From Corynebacterium renale (GTDB lineage: Bacteria > Actinomycetota > Actinomycetes > Mycobacteriales > Mycobacteriaceae): a stretch of 64,000 nt of DNA. Positions 54,903-63,066 of this stretch are shown here, piece by piece; position 1 is the stretch's first letter, and the number at the start of each line of letters is the position of its first letter. The stretch is taken from positions 496,001-560,000 of the forward strand of contig NZ_PDJF01000001.1 of the NCBI RefSeq assembly GCF_002563965.1, written 5' to 3'. The notes beneath the pieces are model-generated. The model was not told the origin of the DNA. It did no database searches and saw only the letters and a list, made by a program, of their open reading frames with translations. The position numbers and the translations under genes were made by a program.

Positions 54903-57900
54903 TTAGAACTTACGAGCCGTTTTGCGCGAAGTCATGAACGCTGCACCAGCCGCCAAGACACTTCCGATAATCAGCCAGCCGATTCCGTAACCGCCAGTCT
55001 TGGGGAGGTCACCCTTACGGATGTCAGCCACCTGCATAATCGAGTGCGTTACTTCATTCTTATCTACCTTGATAGATATTTCGGGGTACTCGCCAGCACC
55101 TCCTTCAAGCCTAATCTCAGGATTGCCGGACTCATTCTTGACCACATCGAAAACGATGGGGCGTGCAAGCAACTGATAACCTGCTGGCGCCAAAGTCTCA
55201 ACAAGCTCATAACGCTTGCCGACGCCGAGATTTTCAACTCGCGATTTACCATCTGTAATAACTGCGACTTCAGTCCTTTGGTCACCATTTACTTCAAAGA
55301 GCGTGAATTCTGCTCCAGAAAGTTGTTCGGGCTGATCATCAAAACTTACTTTTTCGAGTGACAAATCAATCTCCACGGCGACCTTTTCGTTCTCGATGAC
55401 ACAGTTCACGATCCCCCGGAAAGGAACATTAACGCCAAATCCGGGGCGAGAAGCATCGTTGATATTCCGAATTGTGGTGGGTTTGTCTTTCCACTCCGCT
55501 TTTCCATTAGTGGTCACATACTGGCGGGTAGTGCACACAGCGTTCTCGCCATTTTGCGGTCGAAGGTTATACCCGTCTTGTTGGTGTTCAACAACCGTTA
55601 CGGCTTGACCTTGGCCATCAGACTGATTGAGGGTGCGACCATAGCTTCCATCTGCACTGGTCACATCACGAGTCTGCTCAGTAAGCACGCCATCACCGAT
55701 GAGAACCTGCTTTCCTGAATCGACGGATGTATCAAAGGTCCAGCCTTGTCCTGGGGATTTGATACCGTTTTCGTCATAGACATTCTTCGTGATGTTAATC
55801 GAACCAAAACAGTTATCTAGGATGAGGTCACTCAGTTCCTTTACCAGATTTTGGTAACTATCAACAGTAGTTACAGCATCGGGGCTGGATATGTCTGCTG
55901 CCATTCTATGGGTGTTCCGAACACCTGCCCGCCAGAGTTCGGGCTGGTTATTGACGATATACTCGGTGCCTTCTGGTTTGTCCCAGATGGCCACAGGCTG
56001 GCCATCAGCAAGCAAGTCACGTACCCATTCCTGTTCATTTGGAGTATAACTGGGGTAACCGTACGAATTGGTTGGCCAAGTAGACGGATCTTTCTTACGT
56101 AATTCGACAATGTCGAAGTAGTCGTCTTTCAAGATATGCTCATTGAACGATTCAACGCCAACCATAACCGTTTCAATACGCGTGCCACTGTCTTTCAGAC
56201 GGTTGGCTTCTGTTACAGCCCTAGACAAGTCACTTTGATTAATCAATTCGCCAGCATCGAATCCAGGATCTGGGTAATCACGGTTACTGGTGGTCGGAAT
56301 GCCGTCAGTAATGAAATACACTACATCGTATTCACCTGATGGCACCTGTTTCAAACCATCTTCATAGTTGGTGCCGCCTCTACTAGAATTCTCAATTGCA
56401 CCAACTGCGCGACGCAAATCTTGCACGTCCGATGGGACGTTAAGGTTTTTCGGCGTGGTTGAAACGGCCGGATAGGTGTTTGCTGTCGTTGAGAAGTTAT
56501 AAATAGCCATGGAGCTACCTGTGCCCTGCAGGGCGTCAATAACAGCAAGGCCAGCATCTCGGCTTGGTTCTAAGCCGCCGGCACGGCGTACCGAGCCTGA
56601 AAGGTCAAAGACCAACGCAATTTTTCCACCACAGCGAGGAGGAATGGCAGGGTTTTTCGAAGGGTTTGGTAGCCAGTCCAATTGTTCACGAGGAGTCTCT
56701 GGGGCGTTGATTTCCAGCTTTGGCGCATTCCGGTCCAGCCAATGCGGTCCTTCATGCCAAAGATTCACGGCGCAGTTACTGGTTGATTCAGCTATTGGTA
56801 TGTATGCTTCAACGTCGAAATAACGTGGCTTCCAGCCCTCCTTTGAATCGTAGCTACCTGCGAAATATACGCGCTTCATCGGTTCGCGAAGATCAAAAAA
56901 CAGACTATTCCCGGAAACAGTAACTGTGAAGTCAGAATCTGCGCGCAATTCGGTCCAACCAGATTCGTCGCCACCATAGCGAAGGCGCAAGCGAGGATCG
57001 TTTAGAGCTACCTTTTGTGCGAGGTTACTTACATTATTGACTACTACTTCAACGACATCTGTTTGTCCGCGCTGTTTCGTAGATTGGTACTGATCCCAAT
57101 ATGTTCGCGAATACAGAACTCCACCAGCATAAGTACACTTGTCATCGACTCTATCATTGGGGATTTTTACGAAATTTGACGGACTAGTGGGATTCCCCTC
57201 GGCAGGTGCCTCATATTCGTTCCACAAGGAAACTTTACAGCCACTTGCTCCGCCTTGAATCGGCAGATGCGCTTCGACATCATACGACACAACGTTCGCT
57301 GGCGGGCGCATTTTTGTCGTTTTTAAAGCGAAAAATACTGAATTCCCGCTGGCAAAAACAGTGTAATCTACTCCATTTTGCAGCTCTTGCCATCCGTCTC
57401 CTTGGCTACCAAAGCGAAGCTTGAGTCGAGAATCAGAAACATCTAACTTAGAAGGGACGTCAACATCGTTGACATCGACCTGTACGACATCCACGCCCCC
57501 GTTAGCCAATGCGGAAGATGTGTTATCCCACCAAGTTTTCGCAACAACTACGCCACGATTTGAAGAGCAGGAATCCCAAGTCCTCGAAAGTGGAATTTCG
57601 CGGTAACTGCCAGAATGAAGCGGGTTACCTTGTGTTGGAGGAGTTACTGGTCCGGACGAGATCGGCTGGCCCTGCATCGTTGCTTTCAGGTTAGATGGCT
57701 GTTGGCCTTGCCCCCATTCGATGACGATAGAGCTGTATGGCTGTACTTCCACACCGCCTGGGATCGACACAGTTAATGTCTTACCGCTAACAGACATGTA
57801 GGATATTGGATAATCGACGCCATCAATTGTTAACTTTCGGAGCTTTTCATTCGACCTAGCCGCGAAGTTAACATTACTGGTTAACGTAAGTTTACTCATA

Positions 57901-58145
57901 TTCATGGAAGTACTTGGTTGCATTTCCACAACAAGCTTCCCTACATTCCTATTGAGGTATGAATTAGTAATCTCAACAGGCTCAGTAGAGGTCTGTGCTA
58001 CAGCAGTAGCGGACCTCCCTACTTTTTGGCTTCCATTTCCAGCAGCTGGTAAAAGTGAAAAAACGAGTAGCAGCGAAAAAGTTGCTGCAAGAGCCTTCAC
58101 CGCAGTCGATTTCAGCAAACTCAACGTTATAGTCCTTCTCTTCAT
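54903..58145 (-). CDS. Pilus tip adhesin with von Willebrand A domain (SpaC-like)
   Basis: A 1080-residue surface protein, last gene of the pilus operon. It has a signal peptide (LLKSTAVKALAATFSLLLVFSLLPA), two tandem ~130-residue domains (about 180-330 and 335-475; each has CTYAGGVLYSRTYWD / SSNRGVVVAKTWWD-type starts and an xYDVEAYIPI / SYDVEAHLPI ending with a Cys), a vWA domain (~505-740) with MIDAS start LVFDLSGSVR, and a SpaA-like domain with E-box YELVETLAPAGY. It ends in sorting signal LPKTGG, a helix and KTARKF. It overlaps spaB by TAATG. Confidence 0.93.
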   Translation of the reverse strand: MKRRTITLSLLKSTAVKALAATFSLLLVFSLLPAAGNGSQKVGRSATAVAQTSTEPVEITNSYLNRNVGKLVVEMQPSTSMNMSKLTLTSNVNFAARSNEKLRKLTIDGVDYPISYMSVSGKTLTVSIPGGVEVQPYSSIVIEWGQGQQPSNLKATMQGQPISSGPVTPPTQGNPLHSGSYREIPLSRTWDSCSSNRGVVVAKTWWDNTSSALANGGVDVVQVDVNDVDVPSKLDVSDSRLKLRFGSQGDGWQELQNGVDYTVFASGNSVFFALKTTKMRPPANVVSYDVEAHLPIQGGASGCKVSLWNEYEAPAEGNPTSPSNFVKIPNDRVDDKCTYAGGVLYSRTYWDQYQSTKQRGQTDVVEVVVNNVSNLAQKVALNDPRLRLRYGGDESGWTELRADSDFTVTVSGNSLFFDLREPMKRVYFAGSYDSKEGWKPRYFDVEAYIPIAESTSNCAVNLWHEGPHWLDRNAPKLEINAPETPREQLDWLPNPSKNPAIPPRCGGKIALVFDLSGSVRRAGGLEPSRDAGLAVIDALQGTGSSMAIYNFSTTANTYPAVSTTPKNLNVPSDVQDLRRAVGAIENSSRGGTNYEDGLKQVPSGEYDVVYFITDGIPTTSNRDYPDPGFDAGELINQSDLSRAVTEANRLKDSGTRIETVMVGVESFNEHILKDDYFDIVELRKKDPSTWPTNSYGYPSYTPNEQEWVRDLLADGQPVAIWDKPEGTEYIVNNQPELWRAGVRNTHRMAADISSPDAVTTVDSYQNLVKELSDLILDNCFGSINITKNVYDENGIKSPGQGWTFDTSVDSGKQVLIGDGVLTEQTRDVTSADGSYGRTLNQSDGQGQAVTVVEHQQDGYNLRPQNGENAVCTTRQYVTTNGKAEWKDKPTTIRNINDASRPGFGVNVPFRGIVNCVIENEKVAVEIDLSLEKVSFDDQPEQLSGAEFTLFEVNGDQRTEVAVITDGKSRVENLGVGKRYELVETLAPAGYQLLARPIVFDVVKNESGNPEIRLEGGAGEYPEISIKVDKNEVTHSIMQVADIRKGDLPKTGGYGIGWLIIGSVLAAGAAFMTSRKTARKF

Positions 58146-58948
58146 TATTTACTTCCCCTAGCACGTCGTATAGCCAAACCACCGAACATAACCATGATGA
58201 GACCAATCACGATAATTCCGAGAACTGATGCTCCGGTCTCAGGAAGCCGACCTGTACCGGGTTTGTCAGGCGTGGTTTCTGTTGTTGGGGGTGGCGTTTG
58301 AGAAGTTGTTAGCGGGGGTGGCGTAGGTGTTGGCGTGGGATTAGGATTTGGTATTTCTTTTGGAGGGGTTGGCGTTGTTATACCGTTATCGGATTTCACC
58401 TCGATAGTCACCTCATCAAGCCAAGCTCCAGATTTGCTGGTCATCGGGAGCAGCACTAGCAACGGTTTAATGCTCTTGTGCTTCACACCGGGAATGGCAG
58501 GTGGTTCAGTTTCAATGAGATATAAGCCAGGCTTCATTCCTTCAAAGCGAGCCTGTCCTTCGGAATCGCTTACGGCACTGCGATATGTCTTAGCAAAGCC
58601 AAGTTTCTCGGCCTCCGGGACCGTAAGGCTACGAGCGCGCGAGTATCCATCTTCAGTTCGGACGTCAATTCGATCAATCTGCCGGACCGTAAATGTGTAT
58701 CCTTCCAACGCACCTGGGGGTAACTCGCCTGTTGGAATATCATCAAAAATATTATTTCGGGGCAAGGTGATTATCAGAGTGGTGTTCCGCTCACCAATCG
58801 ACCGTGGATTTACAACAGTTCCAGTATTTGCATAACCAGAAATTACACCGACATCAGCTTGTGCCTCCTGTAGGCCCAGACCCACACAACAGCTCACTGT
58901 CATAGCCGTGGTTAGGGTGGTAGCAAGCGCATACCGTTGAAGATACAT
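58145..58948 (-). CDS. Minor/base pilin, SpaB-like
   Basis: A 267-residue protein with an N-terminal signal peptide (ALATTLTTAMTVSCCVGLGLQEAQA), a pilin-fold core with YLIETEPPAIPGV at ~125 (E-box-like), a Pro/Thr-rich stalk (PNPTPTPTPPPLTTSQTPPP), and a sorting signal LPETGA followed by a helix and RRARGSK. Its size and its proline-rich stalk suit a basal pilin that links the fibre to the wall. It begins 2 bp after the sortase stop. Confidence 0.9.
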   Translation of the reverse strand: MYLQRYALATTLTTAMTVSCCVGLGLQEAQADVGVISGYANTGTVVNPRSIGERNTTLIITLPRNNIFDDIPTGELPPGALEGYTFTVRQIDRIDVRTEDGYSRARSLTVPEAEKLGFAKTYRSAVSDSEGQARFEGMKPGLYLIETEPPAIPGVKHKSIKPLLVLLPMTSKSGAWLDEVTIEVKSDNGITTPTPPKEIPNPNPTPTPTPPPLTTSQTPPPTTETTPDKPGTGRLPETGASVLGIIVIGLIMVMFGGLAIRRARGSK

Positions 58949-58950
58949 TC

Positions 58951-59865
58951 TTAAGCACCATCTTTCAGATCCGCCAGCGAACGGAGTTTATCGTTATGTC
59001 TTTTCGTGGTCTTGCGCACCCATAGGAATAGCAGAATTCCTATGAGCAACGCTCCCGCCAGCATTGCCCACATCCACCATGCCCACTGCAGTCCACTTGT
59101 TTGAAATACTTCCTCTTCAGTGGAATCCATCGGCACGCGTTGAGCTGTTACTAAAAGGCTGTGGCTATTGATGCCGTAAGGTGTGCACGTAATAAGCGTG
59201 ATTTGGTCTTTTCCGGCTTCGGGGCGCAATGTGTTTGTTTCATGCGGGAGGACTACCCGAATATCGTCGACAACATACTTGAGCTTCTCACCGGAGACCC
59301 CCAAATAGATAGCATCACCTTTGACCACATCATCAAGGTTGTCGAACAATGTGGCATTTGTAAGTCCTGTGTGCGCAGTGAGTACAGCATGAGTCCCTTG
59401 ACCACCAACTGGTAGATCCGAGCCGTAAAGGTGTCCCACGCCTTTCTGAAGCGTTTTTTCACTCGTCCCGTGGTAAACCGGTAAATCTACTTTGATACCA
59501 GGAATTACCAAACGCGCCATCACATCATGGGTATCTAATTCTGCCAGATAATTTTGATAATCAGTATTGTCTTCCGATATTCGGTTAAGCCATGGATCAA
59601 GAATTGGCCCGTCCGAATGATTCGAATTATAGACCTGCGCAGAAGTATAGCGTTCTTCGAGTTCAGAAGTATTAGCTCCATCTATACTTCTAGTGTATTG
59701 CGCGGCCACCCTCATTTGTTCCCAGTTATTTAATTGTGTCACGACTACTGGATACACCAGGAGCACTATAGCAATAAGCGCGAGTAAACACGTGGGAATA
59801 AGTTTCTTCGCAAGGGACGCTTGATCGCCATCCCGCTTTTGCCTCTGCGACGTTGATAAAACCAT
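58951..59865 (-). CDS. Class C sortase (pilin polymerase)
   Basis: A 304-residue transpeptidase that joins pilin subunits. The catalytic Cys is in ITLITCTPYG (TLxTC), the His in VLTAHTGLT, and Arg downstream in TAQRVPM. The class C lid motif DPW is present in GPILDPWLNR. N- and C-terminal membrane helices (LIPTCLLALIAIVLLVYPVVV and WWMWAMLAGALLIGILLFLWV) flank the domain. It lies 88 bp after the major pilin gene, with a hairpin in the gap. Confidence 0.95.
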   Translation of the reverse strand: MVLSTSQRQKRDGDQASLAKKLIPTCLLALIAIVLLVYPVVVTQLNNWEQMRVAAQYTRSIDGANTSELEERYTSAQVYNSNHSDGPILDPWLNRISEDNTDYQNYLAELDTHDVMARLVIPGIKVDLPVYHGTSEKTLQKGVGHLYGSDLPVGGQGTHAVLTAHTGLTNATLFDNLDDVVKGDAIYLGVSGEKLKYVVDDIRVVLPHETNTLRPEAGKDQITLITCTPYGINSHSLLVTAQRVPMDSTEEEVFQTSGLQWAWWMWAMLAGALLIGILLFLWVRKTTKRHNDKLRSLADLKDGA

Positions 59866-59912
59866 TTCAACCTATCTTGGTGCACCAATTAGCCGTTAAA
59901 AAGTCCCTCCCG

Positions 59913-59931
59913 TCCGCCCTATTAGGGCGGA
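59913..59931 (-). terminator. Hairpin between major pilin and sortase genes
   Basis: TCCGCCC / GGGCGGA with a 5-nt loop (TATTA), followed ~10 bases later on the minus strand by CTTTTTAAC. A partial terminator here would give more pilin than sortase. Confidence 0.65.
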
Positions 59932-59953
59932 ACAAGAGTGGTGACTAAGGTGT

Positions 59954-61481
59954 TTAAGCCTTAGCGTTGTTACGACGTGCGACCCAAGCAGCTAGGCCTG
60001 CTACAAGAGCAGCCAATGCTGCAAGAATGCCAACACCCATACCACCGGTAAGAGGTAGTTGCGGCATTTCGGAGCGCTTGTTCTCAACCTTTGCGGTGTA
60101 TTGAACTGGTTCGCTAGTGTTGAGCTTCTCATCGCTCGAGACTAGCTTGAAAGAGATAATGTCTTTCGTAGCCACAAAGCCCTTCGGTGCCTTGGTCTCG
60201 ACCAAGCAGTAGGTCTTATCGATCGTGCTGCTGTTGTTTTCCACATCGGTCACGTGCAGACCGTCGATGACGACCTTGCCGTCCTCGCCGGTGGTCCACT
60301 TATCAGTGCTGCCAACGGTGATCTTGTCGGTTAGCTGAGAAACTTCAGTCTCTGCACCCGTGCAGCGGTAAAGCTCGAATTCAGCGCCTTGAAGAGGAGT
60401 TTCCTTGCCTTCTTCGGTCTTGACGATGTTTACCAGACCCCAGTAGGTCTTGACTTTTTCAGACGTGGTTGTCGTCTCTTGGTCCTGGCCTGGGTAATGA
60501 ATATGCTGACGTGCTTCGTTTACGGCAATACCGTCGGTTCCCGCTACAGGCTTAACCTTTGCGGTGATTGTCAAATCGACGGTGGTCGCAGGTGCGAGTC
60601 CGGAGAGCTTCTTCAGGCCATCCTGAGTGAACTTAACCTCAACTTCACCAGTAGCTTGGTTGATGGTTAGATCATAGTCTGCACCATCCGCGATTGCGGT
60701 GCCATCCGACAGCGCTACTTCTGCACGAATATTTTCCAGGTTTTCCACATCAAGGGTGTCGGTGATACGGAACGCCTTGAGAGTTTCACCCTGTGGAATT
60801 ACTGGCACGGTACCCTTAACCAGGTACTTAATGTCGTCACTAACGTTTTGGTCAGCGTCAACTACTTCCTTAGTAATTCCGGATGTAGTGTTTTTCGGCT
60901 GAACCGTTACGTTGTAATTCCAACCGTTACCTTCAGAATTCGTGTACGGAAGAGAGACGATGAACGGAGTTGAAGGAGCGACGTCGGCTGCAGCATAAGT
61001 CTTCTGAGTGACCGTGTCGGTGACTTCACCTTCAATTGTTTCGGTGAACAGCCAGATGCCCTGGTCGATGGAGGAAGAGCCTTCCTCAAATACCAACTTG
61101 CCGTCCGCACCGGTCGTGCCTGTGACAGTGGTCTGTGTGAGTGTAGCCCCGAGCTCTTTATAGTTTGCTGCGGTGAGAGTACCAAGCTTAGCTGGATCAA
61201 CGTTGTCAACGTTCAGCAGCGTACCAGTGAATGTAGCGCCCTGAAGAGGATTGCCTGTTACGGCTGGATCTGCAACACCAGAACCAGGTCCACCGATCGC
61301 GGTCGGGTTGAGACGCTTGTCAATGGTGAGAGTAACCTTAGCATCAGGATCAATTGTCGGGGAAACTACAGAGGGCTGCTGGCTCTGAGCGCTAGCTACA
61401 GACCCCCCCCGCTACTAGCGCAAGGCCCAGAACGGCTGCTGCGCTGGCGGAGCGAATATAAGTCGTACGCATGGAATTCAT
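59954..61481 (-). pseudogene. spaA: Major pilin (SpaA-like), out of frame in the signal peptide (G8 tract)
   Basis: The start codon (ATG 61481 or 61472) opens a signal peptide MNSMRTTYIRSASAAAVLGL then ALVAGG, but a run of eight G at 61410-61403 shifts the frame to VCS and a stop. With seven G the frame continues as VAGGSVASAQSQQPSVVSPT and stays open to 59954, giving ~508 residues with a pilin motif WNYNVTVQPKN (~Lys donor), an E-box YCLVETKAPKGF and sorting signal LPLTGG plus a helix and RRNNAKA tail. The downstream part is intact with no other stops, so this is more likely a phase-off allele or a homopolymer error than a decayed gene. Confidence 0.85.
61403..61410 (-). repeat. Homopolymer tract C8 (G8 on coding strand) in spaA
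   Basis: Eight C on the plus strand, flanked by GA and GCTAC. The tract sits in codons ~26-28 of spaA, at the end of the signal-peptide hydrophobic core. Seven G restores the frame. Confidence 0.95.
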
Positions 61482-61960
61482 GCTCTTTCTACTAGGTGTG
61501 AAGGAATGTCCTAGACTCTATTTCCCTATGTCTCGACGTAACCTATCTCCATCGAGCCTAGGGAAATACCTGGAAAATTATTATTTCCACAGGAAAAGCC
61601 GAACACGTAGGCAGCTTACAGCAACATTCCATTCATGTAAAGGTCTGCATCGTTCCTGACTGGGTGAGCAACCCATCACGTGCGAGCTGACATTCAAAAT
61701 ATCAATCTCAAGCTGATGTGGTCCGCGTTCGTACTTAAAAAAACCTTGCTGGTAGTACGCAATGAAACAAGCAACCACAGGGGAATGGTTGTGGTTACCT
61801 AGGAGCCCTACAACAGCTAACTGCCAAAGAATATTTTTCGGGCTTTGCTTGAAAAAATATCAATCACAGCCGACGCATAGCTCCTAGACGCAGCTCCATT
61901 CACGAGCAATCTTGTCATAGTTTCTTTAATCACATTTCAGCTCGGCGGACATTCCAGTTT
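61482..61960. other. Non-coding region between spaA and recR
   Basis: AT-rich, no convincing gene. It contains a structured leader element (61521-61566), a hairpin AACCACA/TGTGGTT (61773-61796), an ATATTTTTC/GAAAAAATAT hairpin (61831-61860) and an outer pair CTAGGAGC/GCTCCTAG (61799-61806 and 61880-61887) that encloses it. The spaA promoter must lie here; candidates such as TAGAGT near 61517 are weak. Confidence 0.6.
61521..61566. promoter_or_regulatory. Two-part inverted repeat upstream of spaA
   Basis: TTTCCCTA (61521-61528) pairs with TAGGGAAA (61559-61566), and inside it CTCGA (61532-61536) with TCGAG (61553-61557). It starts 40 bp before the spaA ATG and could be an operator or a 5'-UTR hairpin. 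Confidence 0.55.
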
Positions 61961-62617
61961 TTACAGCGTCAACCGCCCGGACAGGGCGCGGGATAGGGTC
62001 AGTTCGTCGACGAACTCCAAGTCCCCGCCCAACGGCATGCCGGACGCTAGTTTGGAGATCTTCAGGTCCGGGAAGTCGCGCAGCAGTCGCACCAGGTACG
62101 CCGCCGTGGCCTCGCCTTCGGTGTTGGGGTTCGTTGCGAGGATGACTTCGGTGATGGTGGGGGCGTCGTCGTAAAGCGGGGCCTCCGGGGTGGAATCAGC
62201 CAACTCCCGGTCCTGCACAACACCACCAATGCGCTGCAGGAGGGTCGTGATGTTGAGGTCCTTCGGGCCCACGTTGGCCAGCGGGTCCAGCGAGCCGCCG
62301 AGCACGTGGTAGCGGCCGGAGTATTCGCCGGTGCGCTCGATGACCTGGATGTCCTTCGGCTCTTCGACCACGCAGACGGTGGCTCGGTCGCGGCTGGAGT
62401 CGGCGCAGATGCGGCACACGGCGTCTTGGGAAATGTTGTTGCAGATGCGGCAGAAGGTCACGCCGTCGCGGACTTCGCCGAGTGCCTTTTGGAGGCGGTC
62501 GATGTCCTCGGGTTCGACGGTCAGCAGGTGGAAGGCGATGCGTTGCGCGCTTTTCGGGCCTACACCGGGGAGGCGGGAAAGTTCGTCGATGAGGTCTTGA
62601 AGTGGGCCTTCAAACAC
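61961..62617 (-). CDS. recR: Recombination mediator RecR
   Basis: A 218-residue recombination repair protein acting with RecF/RecO at gaps. It has the HhH segment [20 protein letters not shown], a Cys4 zinc finger [16 protein letters not shown], and a TOPRIM domain ([29 protein letters not shown]). The start is GTG 62617 ([13 protein letters not shown]) with AAGGAAG upstream. It follows ybaB and normally precedes or faces gatD-murT in related genomes; here the pilus cluster lies between. Confidence 0.96.
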   Translation of the reverse strand: MFEGPLQDLIDELSRLPGVGPKSAQRIAFHLLTVEPEDIDRLQKALGEVRDGVTFCRICNNISQDAVCRICADSSRDRATVCVVEEPKDIQVIERTGEYSGRYHVLGGSLDPLANVGPKDLNITTLLQRIGGVVQDRELADSTPEAPLYDDAPTITEVILATNPNTEGEATAAYLVRLLRDFPDLKISKLASGMPLGGDLEFVDELTLSRALSGRLTL

Positions 62618-62641
62618 GGTTTCTTCCTTTCGCAACGAAAA

Positions 62642-62662
62642 CGGGGCGCCGGAAGCGCCCCG
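62642..62662 (-). terminator. Hairpin between ybaB and recR
   Basis: CGGGGCGC/GCGCCCCG, 8-bp stem with a 5-nt loop, followed on the minus strand by TTTTCG. It may partly terminate dnaX-ybaB transcription before recR. Confidence 0.6.
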
Positions 62663-62679
62663 CAACACGGTTGTAAAGT

Positions 62680-63018
62680 TTAGCCGAAGAGTTCGCCGAG
62701 GCTGCCCCCGCCGAGGCCCTGGGAAAGTGGGCCGATCTTTTCTTCAGCCAGCTTGCCGATCTTCTGGTGGCCGTCGGCAAAAGCACCAACGATGAGGTCC
62801 TGCAGCGTCTCGACGTCCTCAGGGTCTACCACCTGCGGGTCGATGGATACGGCCTTGACCTCGCCACCGCCGGACAGGGTGATCTTGACCAGGCCGTTGC
62901 CGGCTTCACCGACGAGCTCGGTAGCCATGATCTCAGCCTGTGCGTTCTGCAGCTGGGACTGCATTTCCTGCGCCTGCTGGAGGATCTGCTGCATGTCTGG
63001 GAGGTTTGCTTCGCTCAT
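62680..63018 (-). CDS. YbaB/EbfC nucleoid-associated protein
   Basis: A 112-residue DNA-binding protein of the YbaB/EbfC family. The N-terminal coiled region is [22 protein letters not shown], and the core [37 protein letters not shown] is typical. It sits between dnaX and recR, the near-universal arrangement. Confidence 0.95.
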   Translation of the reverse strand: MSEANLPDMQQILQQAQEMQSQLQNAQAEIMATELVGEAGNGLVKITLSGGGEVKAVSIDPQVVDPEDVETLQDLIVGAFADGHQKIGKLAEEKIGPLSQGLGGGSLGELFG

Positions 63019-63066
63019 TCTTCAGTACCTTTCTCGGGCGTAAATTTCTTCCAACTAGTGTACCGA

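Noticed and set aside
61581..61778. 65-residue ORF on the minus strand upstream of spaA
   Set aside because: No ribosome-binding site or recognisable feature, and it overlaps the structured leader region; not supported.
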